This document shows, piece by piece, positions 24,700 to 32,390 of a DNA stretch of 62,918 nt (positions are counted from its first letter, which is position 1; the number at the start of each line of letters is the position of its first letter). Source of the stretch: Myxococcales bacterium (GTDB lineage: Bacteria; Myxococcota; Myxococcia; Myxococcales; JAKAPL01). Where the stretch lies: NCBI GenBank assembly GCA_021807105.1, contig JAKAPL010000014.1:1-62918 (forward strand), given 5' to 3'. The translations under genes were made by a program, and so were the position numbers. A model generated the notes under the pieces. It was not told the DNA's origin. It saw nothing but the letters and a program-made list of their open reading frames with translations, and made no database searches.

Positions 24700-26141
24700 G
24701 GGTCCCTCCCCAGCACCGAAATCTTGAGCTGTCCCATGAGCCCCACCGCGTCCGTCGCTTCCCCCTCGCCGAGCTCGATGTGCGTCGCGTCGGCGACGGG
24801 CTGCCCGAAGGTCGGGTCGATGGCGATCCACTCCGACACCCAGACCTCGACCCACTCGTGCCAGTAGAGGCCCCAGACCTCGTCGCTCCCCTGCGCGTAT
24901 ACGAGGCCGTGGACGAGCCGGGCGGGGATGCCGATGGCCCGGCAGAGCGCCACGGTGAGGAGCGAATGCTCGGTGCAGTCGCCCTCCTTGCGGCGGAGGA
25001 CGTCGGTCGCCCGGTCGCTGGAGACTCCGTACGCGCTCCTGACGTTCGCGAAGACCCACGAAGAGAGCAGGTTCGCCGCGGTGAAGGCGTCCTTCTCCTT
25101 CCCCGCGATCTTCCTCGCGAGGGCGCGGATCGCGGGCGCGTCGCTCTCGATGTCCGGGGTCGCGGCGAGGTCCTCCATGGGCGCGCGCTCCGGCCTCTCT
25201 GCTCTCCGATCGGGCTCGGCCGCCCGGACGGTGATCTCGACCGCCCCCCCCGGGAGGTCGCGGTAGCGCTGCCGTTCGGGCGCGGGGCGCAAGGCGGGCG
25301 GCAGTCCTTCGACGCGGTAGCGGACGGTCTCGGGGACCACCCCGAAGGGCAGCGTGCCGTCCACCGGGACCCGGGTGAGGGCGAAGAGATCGACGCTGTC
25401 GAGCGTCTTCGCGACCCGCTCGGACTCGGGCACGGCGGTGAGCGATCCCCCGAAGGTGAGCCGGAGCAGCCGCCCGCTGGCCGGATCGATGGACAGCTTG
25501 GAGGCGACGGTCCCGCCGCTCTGGGTCAGCGCGACGCGCTCGACGCGCCGGAGGCTGCCCCCCGCGGTCCACTCGTCCGTCCCGAGCCAGGTCGCCTCTT
25601 GCGGCAGCTCCTTCAAGGTCATGCTGTCGAACAGGAGGCCGGAGAGAGTGGTCTTCCGGGCGGCCGCGAGTCGGGGGAGGTCCGCGTCCTCGACGGTCTC
25701 GCGTGCCGGGGGGAGCTCGAGGCGCTCCGGGCTCCCTCCCGGGCGCCGCCGGACGAGGTGCATGCCCCGCGCGTCGCAAGGCCCTTCGATCGTCTCGTCG
25801 CCCCCGTCGCCCTCGTGGAGGGCCGAGAAGGCGATGAGCCGCCCGTGCGCCCTCGCCTCGAAGACCCTCTCCTCCCGGACGCGGCGGGAGACATCTCGCC
25901 CGCCGAGGGTCGCCCGCAGGGTGATGTCGTCGACGGCGACGACGACGTTCTTGCCCCCCCGCCTCTCCTCCCAGACGCGGTCGAAGGTGTAGCCCGCCTT
26001 GTGGCCGAGGAGGTAGAGGCCCATCCATTGGCCCGCAGCGGGTCGCTTCACGGCCATGACGGGCAGCCTGCTCGCGGCGGCGGGCAGGCTGAAGATCAGG
26101 GCCGGCAGGATCGCGAGCGACGAGAGGCGGCGTGGACTCAT
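24696..26141 (-). CDS. Transglutaminase-like protein, exported
   Basis: A 481-residue protein with a signal peptide (LSSLAILPALIFSLPAAASR). The C-terminal domain is a transglutaminase/protease-like fold with the triad Cys389 (GDCTEHS), His428 (HEWVEVW) and Asp442 (IDPTFGQP). The 330 residues before it are beta-rich. Proteins of this plan act as periplasmic thiol peptidases or acyltransferases; the substrate is unknown. ATG 26141 directly begins the signal peptide. It is translationally coupled to the epimerase-like gene, an odd pairing of a periplasmic with a cytosolic protein. Confidence 0.85.
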   Translation of the reverse strand: MSPRRLSSLAILPALIFSLPAAASRLPVMAVKRPAAGQWMGLYLLGHKAGYTFDRVWEERRGGKNVVVAVDDITLRATLGGRDVSRRVREERVFEARAHGRLIAFSALHEGDGGDETIEGPCDARGMHLVRRRPGGSPERLELPPARETVEDADLPRLAAARKTTLSGLLFDSMTLKELPQEATWLGTDEWTAGGSLRRVERVALTQSGGTVASKLSIDPASGRLLRLTFGGSLTAVPESERVAKTLDSVDLFALTRVPVDGTLPFGVVPETVRYRVEGLPPALRPAPERQRYRDLPGGAVEITVRAAEPDRRAERPERAPMEDLAATPDIESDAPAIRALARKIAGKEKDAFTAANLLSSWVFANVRSAYGVSSDRATDVLRRKEGDCTEHSLLTVALCRAIGIPARLVHGLVYAQGSDEVWGLYWHEWVEVWVSEWIAIDPTFGQPVADATHIELGEGEATDAVGLMGQLKISVLGRDP

Positions 26142-26148
26142 TCGGGCC

Positions 26149-26177
26149 GAGATACGGCATTCGGTGCGCGGGGGCAA
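26149..26177 (-). promoter_or_regulatory. Possible promoter of the transglutaminase-like gene
   Basis: Minus-strand TTGCCC (26172-26177), a 17-bp spacer and TATCTC (26149-26154). Transcription would begin almost at the ATG 26141, giving a leaderless mRNA. Confidence 0.4.
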
Positions 26178-26253
26178 GCCCGGAGCGGGTCGCGCGCGCG
26201 GCGGCCTCCGGGAGGCCGTGATCGTTCCCGCGGCGGGAGAAGACAAGAGAGAG

Positions 26254-26270
26254 CCCCGGCGATGCCGGGG
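26254..26270 (-). terminator. Terminator-like hairpin after the TolR/TolQ operon
   Basis: CCCCGGC, GAT, GCCGGGG: a perfect 7-bp stem with a 3-nt loop, 34 bp after the last stop of the leftward motor operon. On the minus strand it is followed by a pyrimidine-rich run (CTCTCTCTTGTCTTCTC), which would act as a weak U tract. Confidence 0.55.
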
Positions 26271-26304
26271 AGAGGGGATCACGGCGGGGGCGCGGGCCGC
26301 CGCG

Positions 26305-26868
26305 CTACTTCGCGACCGCCGGCTTGTCCTGCTTTCCCTGGAGCACCGCAAAGTTGATGTTGCCGTAGCCAGCCATCGCGCACGAGTACATCACGCGCTT
26401 GATGATCTTGAACTGGGTCTTCTTGTCCGCCTGGATATTGATCTTGCCGTCGAACTGGTGCTCCTTGTCGAGTTGGTGGACGAACTCCTCGCGCTTCTTG
26501 AGATCCCGCAGGGAGTCCTCGAGCTGCTGGATGTTGAGCACCTCGTCGTGCGCGATCTGATCGGCGTCCACCACCCGCTGTCCCTCGAGGCCGATGAACT
26601 GGTTCGTGATCGACACCACCGGCGCCCGCTCGATTTCGGTCCCGTGGCTCGCGGTCGGGAGCTGGATATCCTTGGACATGAACAGCACCTCGCCCGTCGC
26701 CGAGAAGTTCGCGAGCAGGAAGATGACGAGGAGGGTGAACATGTCGACCATGGAAGTGAGCTGCAGGGCCGAGTCGGAAGGCTTGCGCCCCTTCGCGAAC
26801 TTGCCGCCCATGACCTTGCTCTTCTGAAAGCGTGGTGCGGGACGCTTGCCGGGAGTCTGGATTGCCAC
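26305..26868 (-). CDS. ExbD/TolR-type proton-channel subunit (AglS/AglQ-like)
   Basis: A 187-residue inner-membrane protein with a basic cytosolic start, one transmembrane helix (MVDMFTLLVIFLLANF) and a periplasmic domain. Asp42 in that helix is the residue that carries protons in TolR, ExbD and MotB. The periplasmic part has a helical insert (QQLEDSLRDLKKREEF) and ends with the usual INIQADKKTQFKIIKRVMYSC fold. It is the last gene of a TolQ-TolR-TolR operon, the arrangement of the Myxococcus AglRQS gliding motor. A Tol-Pal or Exb role is possible, but two different TolR subunits and the absence of TolA, TolB or Pal favour the motor reading. Confidence 0.88.
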   Translation of the reverse strand: MAIQTPGKRPAPRFQKSKVMGGKFAKGRKPSDSALQLTSMVDMFTLLVIFLLANFSATGEVLFMSKDIQLPTASHGTEIERAPVVSITNQFIGLEGQRVVDADQIAHDEVLNIQQLEDSLRDLKKREEFVHQLDKEHQFDGKINIQADKKTQFKIIKRVMYSCAMAGYGNINFAVLQGKQDKPAVAK

Positions 26869-26883
26869 GTGGTCCTCGTCGCC

Positions 26884-27354
26884 TCAGGTCACCGCCTGCA
26901 CGGAGACCGAGGTGAGCTGGGCCTTCATGCAGGTGTCGATCGTCTGGACCAGATCGTTGTAGACGACGCTGTCCTCTGCCTGGACGGTGATCGTCTGCTG
27001 GTCCGGGAATTGGCTCTTGATCTCCTTCAGCTTGTCGAAGAGCCCGCCGTAGTCGAGATCGAGCCCTTTCTTCGGGATGTCGATCACCGAGCCGCCCTGG
27101 CCTGCCGCGAGGGAGAAGCCCTTGTCGGTGATGGTCAGGGAGAGCTGGAGGGTCTTGTCCGGGGGAGGCGGGGTGTCGTTCGGCCCCCCCGACTGGGAGA
27201 CCTGAATCTTCCCGACCTGCGTCCAGACGGCGGTGATGAGCAGGAAGGAGAGGCAGCAGGAGAGCAGGTCGATGAACGGGACGACGTTCATCACCGCGTC
27301 GAGCGCCTTCTTTTTTCCTTTGCCTGACGGTTCAGGGACTGCGGCGCCGGCCAT
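26884..27354 (-). CDS. ExbD/TolR-type proton-channel subunit (AglQ/AglS-like)
   Basis: A 156-residue TolR-fold protein. A Lys-rich N terminus (GKGKKKALDA) precedes a transmembrane helix with the proton-relay Asp29 in MNVVPFIDLLSCCLSFLLI. The periplasmic domain has LQLSLTITDKGFSL and ITVQAEDSVVYNDLVQTID. It differs clearly from the second TolR gene 15 bp downstream, so the pair is not a recent duplication. With the TolQ gene upstream it makes a three-gene motor like AglR-AglQ-AglS. Confidence 0.88.
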   Translation of the reverse strand: MAGAAVPEPSGKGKKKALDAVMNVVPFIDLLSCCLSFLLITAVWTQVGKIQVSQSGGPNDTPPPPDKTLQLSLTITDKGFSLAAGQGGSVIDIPKKGLDLDYGGLFDKLKEIKSQFPDQQTITVQAEDSVVYNDLVQTIDTCMKAQLTSVSVQAVT

Positions 27355-27393
27355 GACGACTCCTCTCGGTTACACGACGGGCCTTGAATCCAC

Positions 27394-28086
27394 CTACTCC
27401 TCGGCCGCCTCTTCGAGGCTCTCCGGGATCTTCATCTTATCCTTGTTGGCGATGATGAGGTTCAGGAGGCCGACCGTGGTCTCGTTGATGTCGTCGAGCA
27501 TGTGCTGGGTGCGGCCCTGGAAGACCGAGAAGGCGAGCAGCGACGGGATCGCGACCGTGAGCCCGAACGCCGTACAGTTCATGGCCTCGGAGATGCCGAG
27601 GGAGAGCACCGTCGCCTTCGTCGCCGGATCGACCTGCGCCACGGCGCCGAAGCACTTGATCAACCCGAGAATCGTCCCGAGAAGACCGAAAAGCGTCGAG
27701 ACGTTGCCGATCATCGCGAGGTAGCCCGTTCGCGTCTCGATCTTCGGGTTCTCGCGCAGGGACGCCTCGTCCATCGCAGCCTGGACCTCGGCCTCGCCCT
27801 TCGGGACGTTGATGAGGCCTGACTTGACCACCGCGGTCAACGGGGTCCGCTTCTGGCCGGCCACGTAGGAGATCGCCTTGTCGAGGTCACCCGCGTAGAT
27901 GTACTTCTTCAGGCCGCGCAGGAACGCGTCCTTGTCGATGTTGTTCTTGAAGTAGAGCGCGTAGAAGCGGTCGGCCAGCACGGCGAGTGCGAAGACCGAC
28001 ATGAAGGCGATTGGGTACATGCCAACGCCGCCGTCTTGGAACGCCTTCGCCAGGCTGCCGAAAACTCCGAGTTCTTCACCGCCCAT
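27394..28086 (-). CDS. MotA/TolQ/ExbB-type proton-channel protein (AglR-like)
   Basis: A 230-residue inner-membrane protein with three hydrophobic segments (near residues 19-40, 122-142 and 168-190) and the family core LAMIGNVSTLFGLLGTILGLIKCF plus AMNCTAFGLTVAIPSLLAF. It forms the stator channel together with the two TolR subunits encoded 39 bp downstream. It is first in the operon and has a strong promoter at 28184-28212. In Myxococcus the homologous AglR channel powers gliding through the Glt complex; a Glt-like gene set lies 13 kb away here. Confidence 0.9.
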   Translation of the reverse strand: MGGEELGVFGSLAKAFQDGGVGMYPIAFMSVFALAVLADRFYALYFKNNIDKDAFLRGLKKYIYAGDLDKAISYVAGQKRTPLTAVVKSGLINVPKGEAEVQAAMDEASLRENPKIETRTGYLAMIGNVSTLFGLLGTILGLIKCFGAVAQVDPATKATVLSLGISEAMNCTAFGLTVAIPSLLAFSVFQGRTQHMLDDINETTVGLLNLIIANKDKMKIPESLEEAAEE

Positions 28087-28183
28087 GTCGTTTCTCCTCT
28101 ACTCTCTCGGAGGCGCAGCCGCCTCCATCGCAAGGAACCGGCCGGCGACACGCCGGACCGAGCCAAAGCCCAAAAGGCGAGTT

Positions 28184-28212
28184 ACGCTAGCACCGGACGG
28201 GATCGCTGTCAA
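28184..28212 (-). promoter_or_regulatory. Sigma70-type promoter of the motor operon
   Basis: Minus-strand TTGACA (28207-28212), a 17-bp spacer and TAGCGT (28184-28189). The leader to ATG 28086 is about 90 nt. Confidence 0.65.
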
Positions 28213-28568
28213 CAGCCCCGAAACGCCCTGAGATTCGGAGTAGCGCAACCCAGGGGAGCATGCTCGCTCCTCACGCCTGCGGGCAGCGCAGCCCCCAAGG
28301 CCGTTCCCCGATCGATTCCATGGGGTTTGGCCAGGATGAAGACGCGCGTGGGTCGCGATCGCGTCGGGCGGTTGCAAAGAGCGCTCCATTCATCGACGCT
28401 GAAGTCATGTTCATGGCGGAAGATCGGTGCCTCCCTGCCGGCGAACCAGTCGTTCCACGCCGGATCACCCCTTCGCAGACCCAGGATCCACGCGGGTATC
28501 TCCGCGTCCTTGCTGGCGAATCCGGTTCTCCGTCACCGCGTTCCCTGGGGCCGACCTTCCCTCCGCTC
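28213..28568. other. Intergenic stretch without a recognised gene
   Basis: Several short frames are open because of high GC, but none has a convincing ribosome binding site or family match. It leads from the motor-operon promoter into the second 21-bp array. Confidence 0.5.
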
Positions 28569-28898
28569 CGATCGACCTCATCGTCGATGAGGCCGACCTC
28601 TTCATCGATTAGGCCGACCTCATCGTCGATTAGGTCGACCTCATCGTCGATTAGGCCGACCTCATCGTCGATTAGGCCGACCTCATCGTCGATTAGGCCG
28701 ACCTCATCGTCGGTTAGGCCGACCTCTTCGCCGATTAAGTCGACCTCTTCGCCGATTAAGTCGACCTCTTCGCCGATTAGGCCGACCTCATCGTCGATTA
28801 GGCCGACCTCTTCGTCGATTAAGTCGACCTCTTCGTCGATTAGGTCGACCTGATCGTCGATTAGGTCGACCTGATCGGCGATCGGATCGACCTCATCG
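28569..28898. repeat. 21-bp tandem array 2 (about 16 units)
   Basis: Units of 21 bp made of AGGYCGACCT, a 10-bp palindrome or one-base variant, and an 11-bp spacer such as CATCGTCGATT. The sequence is unrelated to array 1, but unit length and design are the same. A minus-strand frame through it reads heptads like DEVGLID from a GTG near 28948; no ribosome binding site supports it, so I treat the array as noncoding. Confidence 0.9.
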
Positions 28899-28907
28899 CG
28901 GGCGGGG

Positions 28908-28924
28908 GCCGGCGAGACGCCGGC
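28908..28924. repeat. REP-like hairpin next to array 2
   Basis: GCCGGCG, AGA, CGCCGGC: a perfect 7-bp stem with a 3-nt loop, ten bases after the last array unit. It could bound the array or act as an RNA stem. Confidence 0.45.
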
Positions 28925-29094
28925 GCTCCCAGGAAAATCTGTTGTCACGCTTTTCTCCGTCCAGGCGACCTTGAGAAGTGAAGTAAGGAGGTGCGAGAGG
29001 ACAACTCTCCGCGCGATCGAGCCCAGAGGCCGTGGGTGCCAGGCGGCCGGCGTCTGATTCCAGCCGGCTACGAAGCGGAGATCCCTACTATGAA

Positions 29095-29343
29095 CCCGTC
29101 TTATTCACGGTCCGGCGTAGCGAGGCGTTTTTCGACCGCGAGCCGAGAAGGGCAAACGAGAGCGACGACCGACGAGGTGTCGCGTAAAGCACCTCCCCCC
29201 GAAGTCGTTTGGAGGGTGGCAAGCCCACCGCGAGGAGGTACGGAGCGAGCACACCCCCCCCATGTCGTTGTAGGGGTGGCAAGCCCCCCCTTTGGGAGGC
29301 GCGGGATCGGACGTCGCAGCAGCCGGACCGTGAATAAGACGGG
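29095..29343. repeat. MITE-like element, copy D (long form)
   Basis: A 249-bp copy with both ends intact (29095-29110 and 29328-29343). Inside are two palindromic modules in tandem, one around AGTCGTTTGGAGGGTGG and one around ATGTCGTTGTAGGGGTGG, whereas copies B and E carry one each. The flanks are TGAA and TTCA, inverted and not direct, so this copy may be recombinant. Confidence 0.87.
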
Positions 29344-29390
29344 TTCAACGACTTGTCCCCCTCAACGGGGCAACTCCACTGGAGCGGCCG

Positions 29391-29420
29391 TTGACAAGCA
29401 GCCTCGCCTTGCGCTAGCAC
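29391..29420 (+). promoter_or_regulatory. Sigma70-type promoter of the first lipoprotein gene
   Basis: TTGACA (29391-29396), an 18-bp spacer and TAGCAC (29415-29420). Transcription would start near 29427, 27 nt before ATG 29454. It lies just outside the MITE-like copy D. Confidence 0.55.
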
Positions 29421-29453
29421 GCTGCCCGCATCATCCGGTCGTTGGGAGGTTTC

Positions 29454-30401
29454 ATGAGACGTCAAGTCGTGCAGGATGTTCCCTCGCGGTTGGGCATGCT
29501 CGGCGTGCTCGTTGCCCTCGCCGGCTGCGGCGGCGCCTCGGGCAACATCCAGTACTTCCGCGTCGCCGCCCAGCAGGCGACCTTCGTCCAGGCCGGCGCG
29601 AAGAACTGCGCCGGTTCGGAGACCAACAACGTCGCGGTCATCAGCTACACCGGCATCGACGGCCTCGGGACCTGGGCCATCTACACGGCGCCGGCGGTGG
29701 GCGGCCAGGCGGCGTATCTGCTCGACGACGGGAGCGGGAACCTCCTCGAGGGGACGCTCTCGAGCGGCATCTACACCTTCAGCGGCGTCTACACCCAGGA
29801 GGTGAAGCCGCAGACGACCGGGCCGGACGTGACGAGCGTCACGAAGGAGACGGTGACGCTGACCCTCTCCGGCGACGGCTTCACGGGCACGGTCGCGGTC
29901 GAGCTCGTCTGCTCGGAGATCGGCGGGAGCCACGAGTGTGGCCCGCCGGTGGGGGCGCAGGCCGGCTCCGGTTACGACTGCACGACGCAGTACGCGATCA
30001 CGGGCACGAAGATCAGCGCGACCGAGGCCGAGGCGATCGCGAACCCGACCTCCTCGCCTTCTCAGCCTGGCGAGGCCGTCGGCGGCGGGCCGGCCGGTGG
30101 GGGCGGAGGAGGAGGCGCGGCTGGCTTCTGCCAGATGGGGGACGTACTCCAGGGCAAGATCGGGGATTGTTCCCTTTCTTCGAGCAGCCAGTGCTCGGGC
30201 GCGGCCTGCGCTGCCGCCTACGGCCAGTGCACCGCCTCGGATCAGAGCAGCCTCCAGAGCTTCGCGAGCTGCGTGCAGAACCTTCCGACCTGCCAGTCGG
30301 CGGAGCAGAACGCCTGGACGGCCCAGCTCACGAATTGCCTGAGCTCGGTCTCCTCCGTGAGCGCGGCGTGCAAGACCGCGATTCAAAACTGCGGCTCCTG
30401 A
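29454..30401 (+). CDS. Lipoprotein of a local paralogous family (1)
   Basis: A 315-residue lipoprotein; the signal ends in VALAGC, a good lipobox, and GGGAGG lies 5 nt before ATG 29454. After GASGNIQYFRVAAQQATF comes a beta-rich domain of about 165 residues that is nearly identical, also in DNA, to residues 35-200 of the gene at 31106. A Gly-rich linker (GGGPAGGGGGGGAAG) leads to a Cys-containing helical tail (CSGAACAAAYGQC; ASCVQNLPTCQSAEQ) absent from the other two paralogues. Function unknown. The shared domain may bind a ligand or partner while the tails differ. Confidence 0.82.
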   Translation: MRRQVVQDVPSRLGMLGVLVALAGCGGASGNIQYFRVAAQQATFVQAGAKNCAGSETNNVAVISYTGIDGLGTWAIYTAPAVGGQAAYLLDDGSGNLLEGTLSSGIYTFSGVYTQEVKPQTTGPDVTSVTKETVTLTLSGDGFTGTVAVELVCSEIGGSHECGPPVGAQAGSGYDCTTQYAITGTKISATEAEAIANPTSSPSQPGEAVGGGPAGGGGGGGAAGFCQMGDVLQGKIGDCSLSSSSQCSGAACAAAYGQCTASDQSSLQSFASCVQNLPTCQSAEQNAWTAQLTNCLSSVSSVSAACKTAIQNCGS

Positions 30402-30430
30402 CGGTGGGGCCGTGACGGGGGCAGCGCTCC

Positions 30431-30459
30431 TTGACAGGCAGGGCGGGGGCGCGTTATCT
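30431..30459 (+). promoter_or_regulatory. Sigma70-type promoter of the second lipoprotein gene
   Basis: TTGACA (30431-30436), a 17-bp spacer and TTATCT (30454-30459), near consensus. The leader to ATG 30507 is about 40 nt. Confidence 0.65.
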
Positions 30460-30506
30460 GCCGCGCAATTTCAGATTCTCGAACAGTGAAGGAACGGAGG
30501 AAGTCG

Positions 30507-31082
30507 ATGCGGGAAAAGCTTGGAAGCTGCCTCGTGGCGATGGCTCTCGCCGGCTGTGGCGGCGGATCGAACGTCACCTACTACCGGATGGCGCAGTCCG
30601 CTGCGGGAGCGATGACCGGCACCAACTGTCCCGAGGCCGGCAACATCGTCGAGACCTATAGTGGAATCGACGGCAAGGGGGAGTTCGCGATCTGGGCCCA
30701 GCCCGGCCAGAGCTACCTCCTTGACCTGGGGAATGGACAGGGCTTCACCGGCACGCTGACCTCGGGGACCTACACGTTCAGCGGCACGCAAGCGGTGGAC
30801 TACCGCACCACCCCGGACATGACGACCAAGACGATGACGACGATCACGCTGACGCCGTCGGGCTCGGGGATGACCGGCACGTTCACCGTGGAAGAGACCT
30901 GCCAGATGAGCGCGGGCAACACGGGTTGCGCGCTCAACACCCCGCAGAGCTTCGCGAGCTACAACTGCACCCAGTCGAACAACATCACGGCCGTCATGCT
31001 CCCGGCGCCCAAGCAGATCATGGCCGAGGGGACGGAAACGGTGACCTCGCCCTCTTCCCCGCAGCCGCCCGCCGGCCAGTAA
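30507..31082 (+). CDS. Lipoprotein of a local paralogous family (2)
   Basis: A 191-residue lipoprotein with lipobox MALAGC and GGAGG upstream of ATG 30507; GTG 30486 would add seven residues. It has the same domain plan as its neighbours (NVTYYRMAQSAAGA, then YSGIDGKGEFAIWA, FTGTLTSGTYTFSG, MTGTFTVEETC) but is clearly diverged, with no long DNA identity. It consists of the shared beta-rich domain alone, without a C-terminal tail, so it may show the minimal unit of this family. Function unknown. Confidence 0.8.
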   Translation: MREKLGSCLVAMALAGCGGGSNVTYYRMAQSAAGAMTGTNCPEAGNIVETYSGIDGKGEFAIWAQPGQSYLLDLGNGQGFTGTLTSGTYTFSGTQAVDYRTTPDMTTKTMTTITLTPSGSGMTGTFTVEETCQMSAGNTGCALNTPQSFASYNCTQSNNITAVMLPAPKQIMAEGTETVTSPSSPQPPAGQ

Positions 31083-31105
31083 TCGCGGTCTCACGCGAGC
31101 CCCTC

Positions 31106-32359
31106 ATGACCCGGAAAATCGTGAAAAAGATCTCGATGCGCCCATTCGCCCTCGCCGCCACGGCGGCCCTGCTCGCCACGCAGCTCTCCTGCAACGGCGC
31201 CTCCGGCAACGTCCAGTACTTCCGCGTCGCCGCCCAGCAGGCGACCTTCGTCCAGGCCGGCGCGAAGAACTGCGCCGGTTCGGAGACCAACAACGTCGCG
31301 GTCATCAGCTACACCGGTATCGACGGCCTCGGGACCTGGGCCATCTACACGGCGCCGGCGGTGGGCGGCCAGGCGGCGTATCTGCTCGACGACGGGAGCG
31401 GGAACCTCCTCGAGGGGACGCTCTCGAGCGGCATCTACACCTTCAGCGGCGTCTACACCCAGGAGGTGAAGCCGCAGACGACCGGGCCGGACGTGACGAG
31501 CGTCACGAAGGAGACGGTGACGCTGACCCTCTCCGGCGACGGCTTCACGGGCACGGTCGCGGTCGAGCTCGTCTGCTCGGAGATCGGCGGGAGCCACGAG
31601 TGTGGCCCGCCGGTGGGGGCGCAGGCCGGCTCCGGTTACGACTGCACGACGCAGTACGCGATCACGGGCACGACGATCAGCGCGACCGAGGCCGAGGCGA
31701 TCGCGAACCCGACCGTCACGCCTCCGCAGCCGGGAGGCGGAGCGCCCTCGCAGGGAGGCCCGACGGGGGCCACCGGATGGATGGGGTCCACGGGATCGAC
31801 GGGGCCCAGCGGAGCGACCGGGAGCAGCGGCTGCGTCGCGACGTGCAGCCCGAATGACGTGAGCAACTGCCAGATGCTCACCTGCCCATGCCCGGGCGGG
31901 GGAACGGTCCAAACGACCAACTGCGACGATGCGACGGGCTGTTGCGCGATGTCTTGCCCGTCTCAGGCCGTGCTCCAGTCGCTGTGTGAGACCGACGGCG
32001 GCACCGGCAATGGCTCGGGGCTCTCGGGGAGCTGGACCGGAACCTTGGACCTGGGGAATAGCTTCTCTTCGGACACCGAGATCGTGACCCAGTCTGGCTC
32101 GACCGTCACCTTCACGGACTTCGACAGCTCGCAGTTCTCGGGCTGCACCTTGACGTTCAGCGTCACGTCGAGCACGGGGGGGAACGTCTACGCCATCCTC
32201 AGCGGCTCGACCTCGTGCACGGACCAGTCGGGCAATAGCTGGACCTTCAGCAGCGGCAACGTGGGTGGGACGAGCGTCTCCATGTCGCTCAACCTATCCG
32301 GGACCGACGGTTCCGGAACGGCGTTCACCGCGTCAGGGAGCTATACGAGGGGCGCGTAG
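31106..32359 (+). CDS. Lipoprotein of a local paralogous family (3) with collagen-like stretch
   Basis: A 417-residue exported protein; ATG 31106 is used, ATG 31136 is possible. The signal ends at QLSC, a non-standard lipobox. Residues 35-200 copy gene 1 almost exactly. A collagen-like run of eight Gly-X-Y triplets follows (GPTGATGWMGSTGSTGPS and on), then a Cys-rich knot (CVATCSPNDVSNCQMLTCPC), then a beta-rich C-terminal domain of about 110 residues (LSGSWTGTLDLGNSFSSD) ending in TASGSYTRGA. The gene starts 23 bp after gene 2, so they are probably one transcript. Function unknown; the domain mix suggests a surface adhesin or matrix protein. Confidence 0.8.
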   Translation: MTRKIVKKISMRPFALAATAALLATQLSCNGASGNVQYFRVAAQQATFVQAGAKNCAGSETNNVAVISYTGIDGLGTWAIYTAPAVGGQAAYLLDDGSGNLLEGTLSSGIYTFSGVYTQEVKPQTTGPDVTSVTKETVTLTLSGDGFTGTVAVELVCSEIGGSHECGPPVGAQAGSGYDCTTQYAITGTTISATEAEAIANPTVTPPQPGGGAPSQGGPTGATGWMGSTGSTGPSGATGSSGCVATCSPNDVSNCQMLTCPCPGGGTVQTTNCDDATGCCAMSCPSQAVLQSLCETDGGTGNGSGLSGSWTGTLDLGNSFSSDTEIVTQSGSTVTFTDFDSSQFSGCTLTFSVTSSTGGNVYAILSGSTSCTDQSGNSWTFSSGNVGGTSVSMSLNLSGTDGSGTAFTASGSYTRGA

Positions 32360-32390
32360 GAGGCTGGTGTTTTTCGCGGGGACGCTTCAC

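Noticed and set aside
24700-26160. A 648-residue version of the epimerase-like protein.
   Set aside because: The first 480 residues are the shadow of the transglutaminase-like gene; the VOC domain begins after GTG 24699.
26305-28086. Tol-Pal or siderophore Exb system.
   Set aside because: Not excluded by sequence, but no TolA, TolB, Pal or TonB gene follows and there are two different TolR subunits, which fits an Agl-type motor better.
28569-28898. CRISPR array.
   Set aside because: Units are only 21 bp and the spacers repeat as well as the palindromes; no cas genes are in the window.
28271-28948. A minus-strand frame of 225 residues with DEVGLID repeats.
   Set aside because: It is created by array 2 and starts at a GTG without a ribosome binding site in a hairpin-rich region; its C-terminal part shows no recognisable domain.
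29095-29343. Small genes within the MITE-like elements.
   Set aside because: The short frames run across the inverted ends and differ between copies; they read as low-complexity Arg/Pro/Ser sequence.
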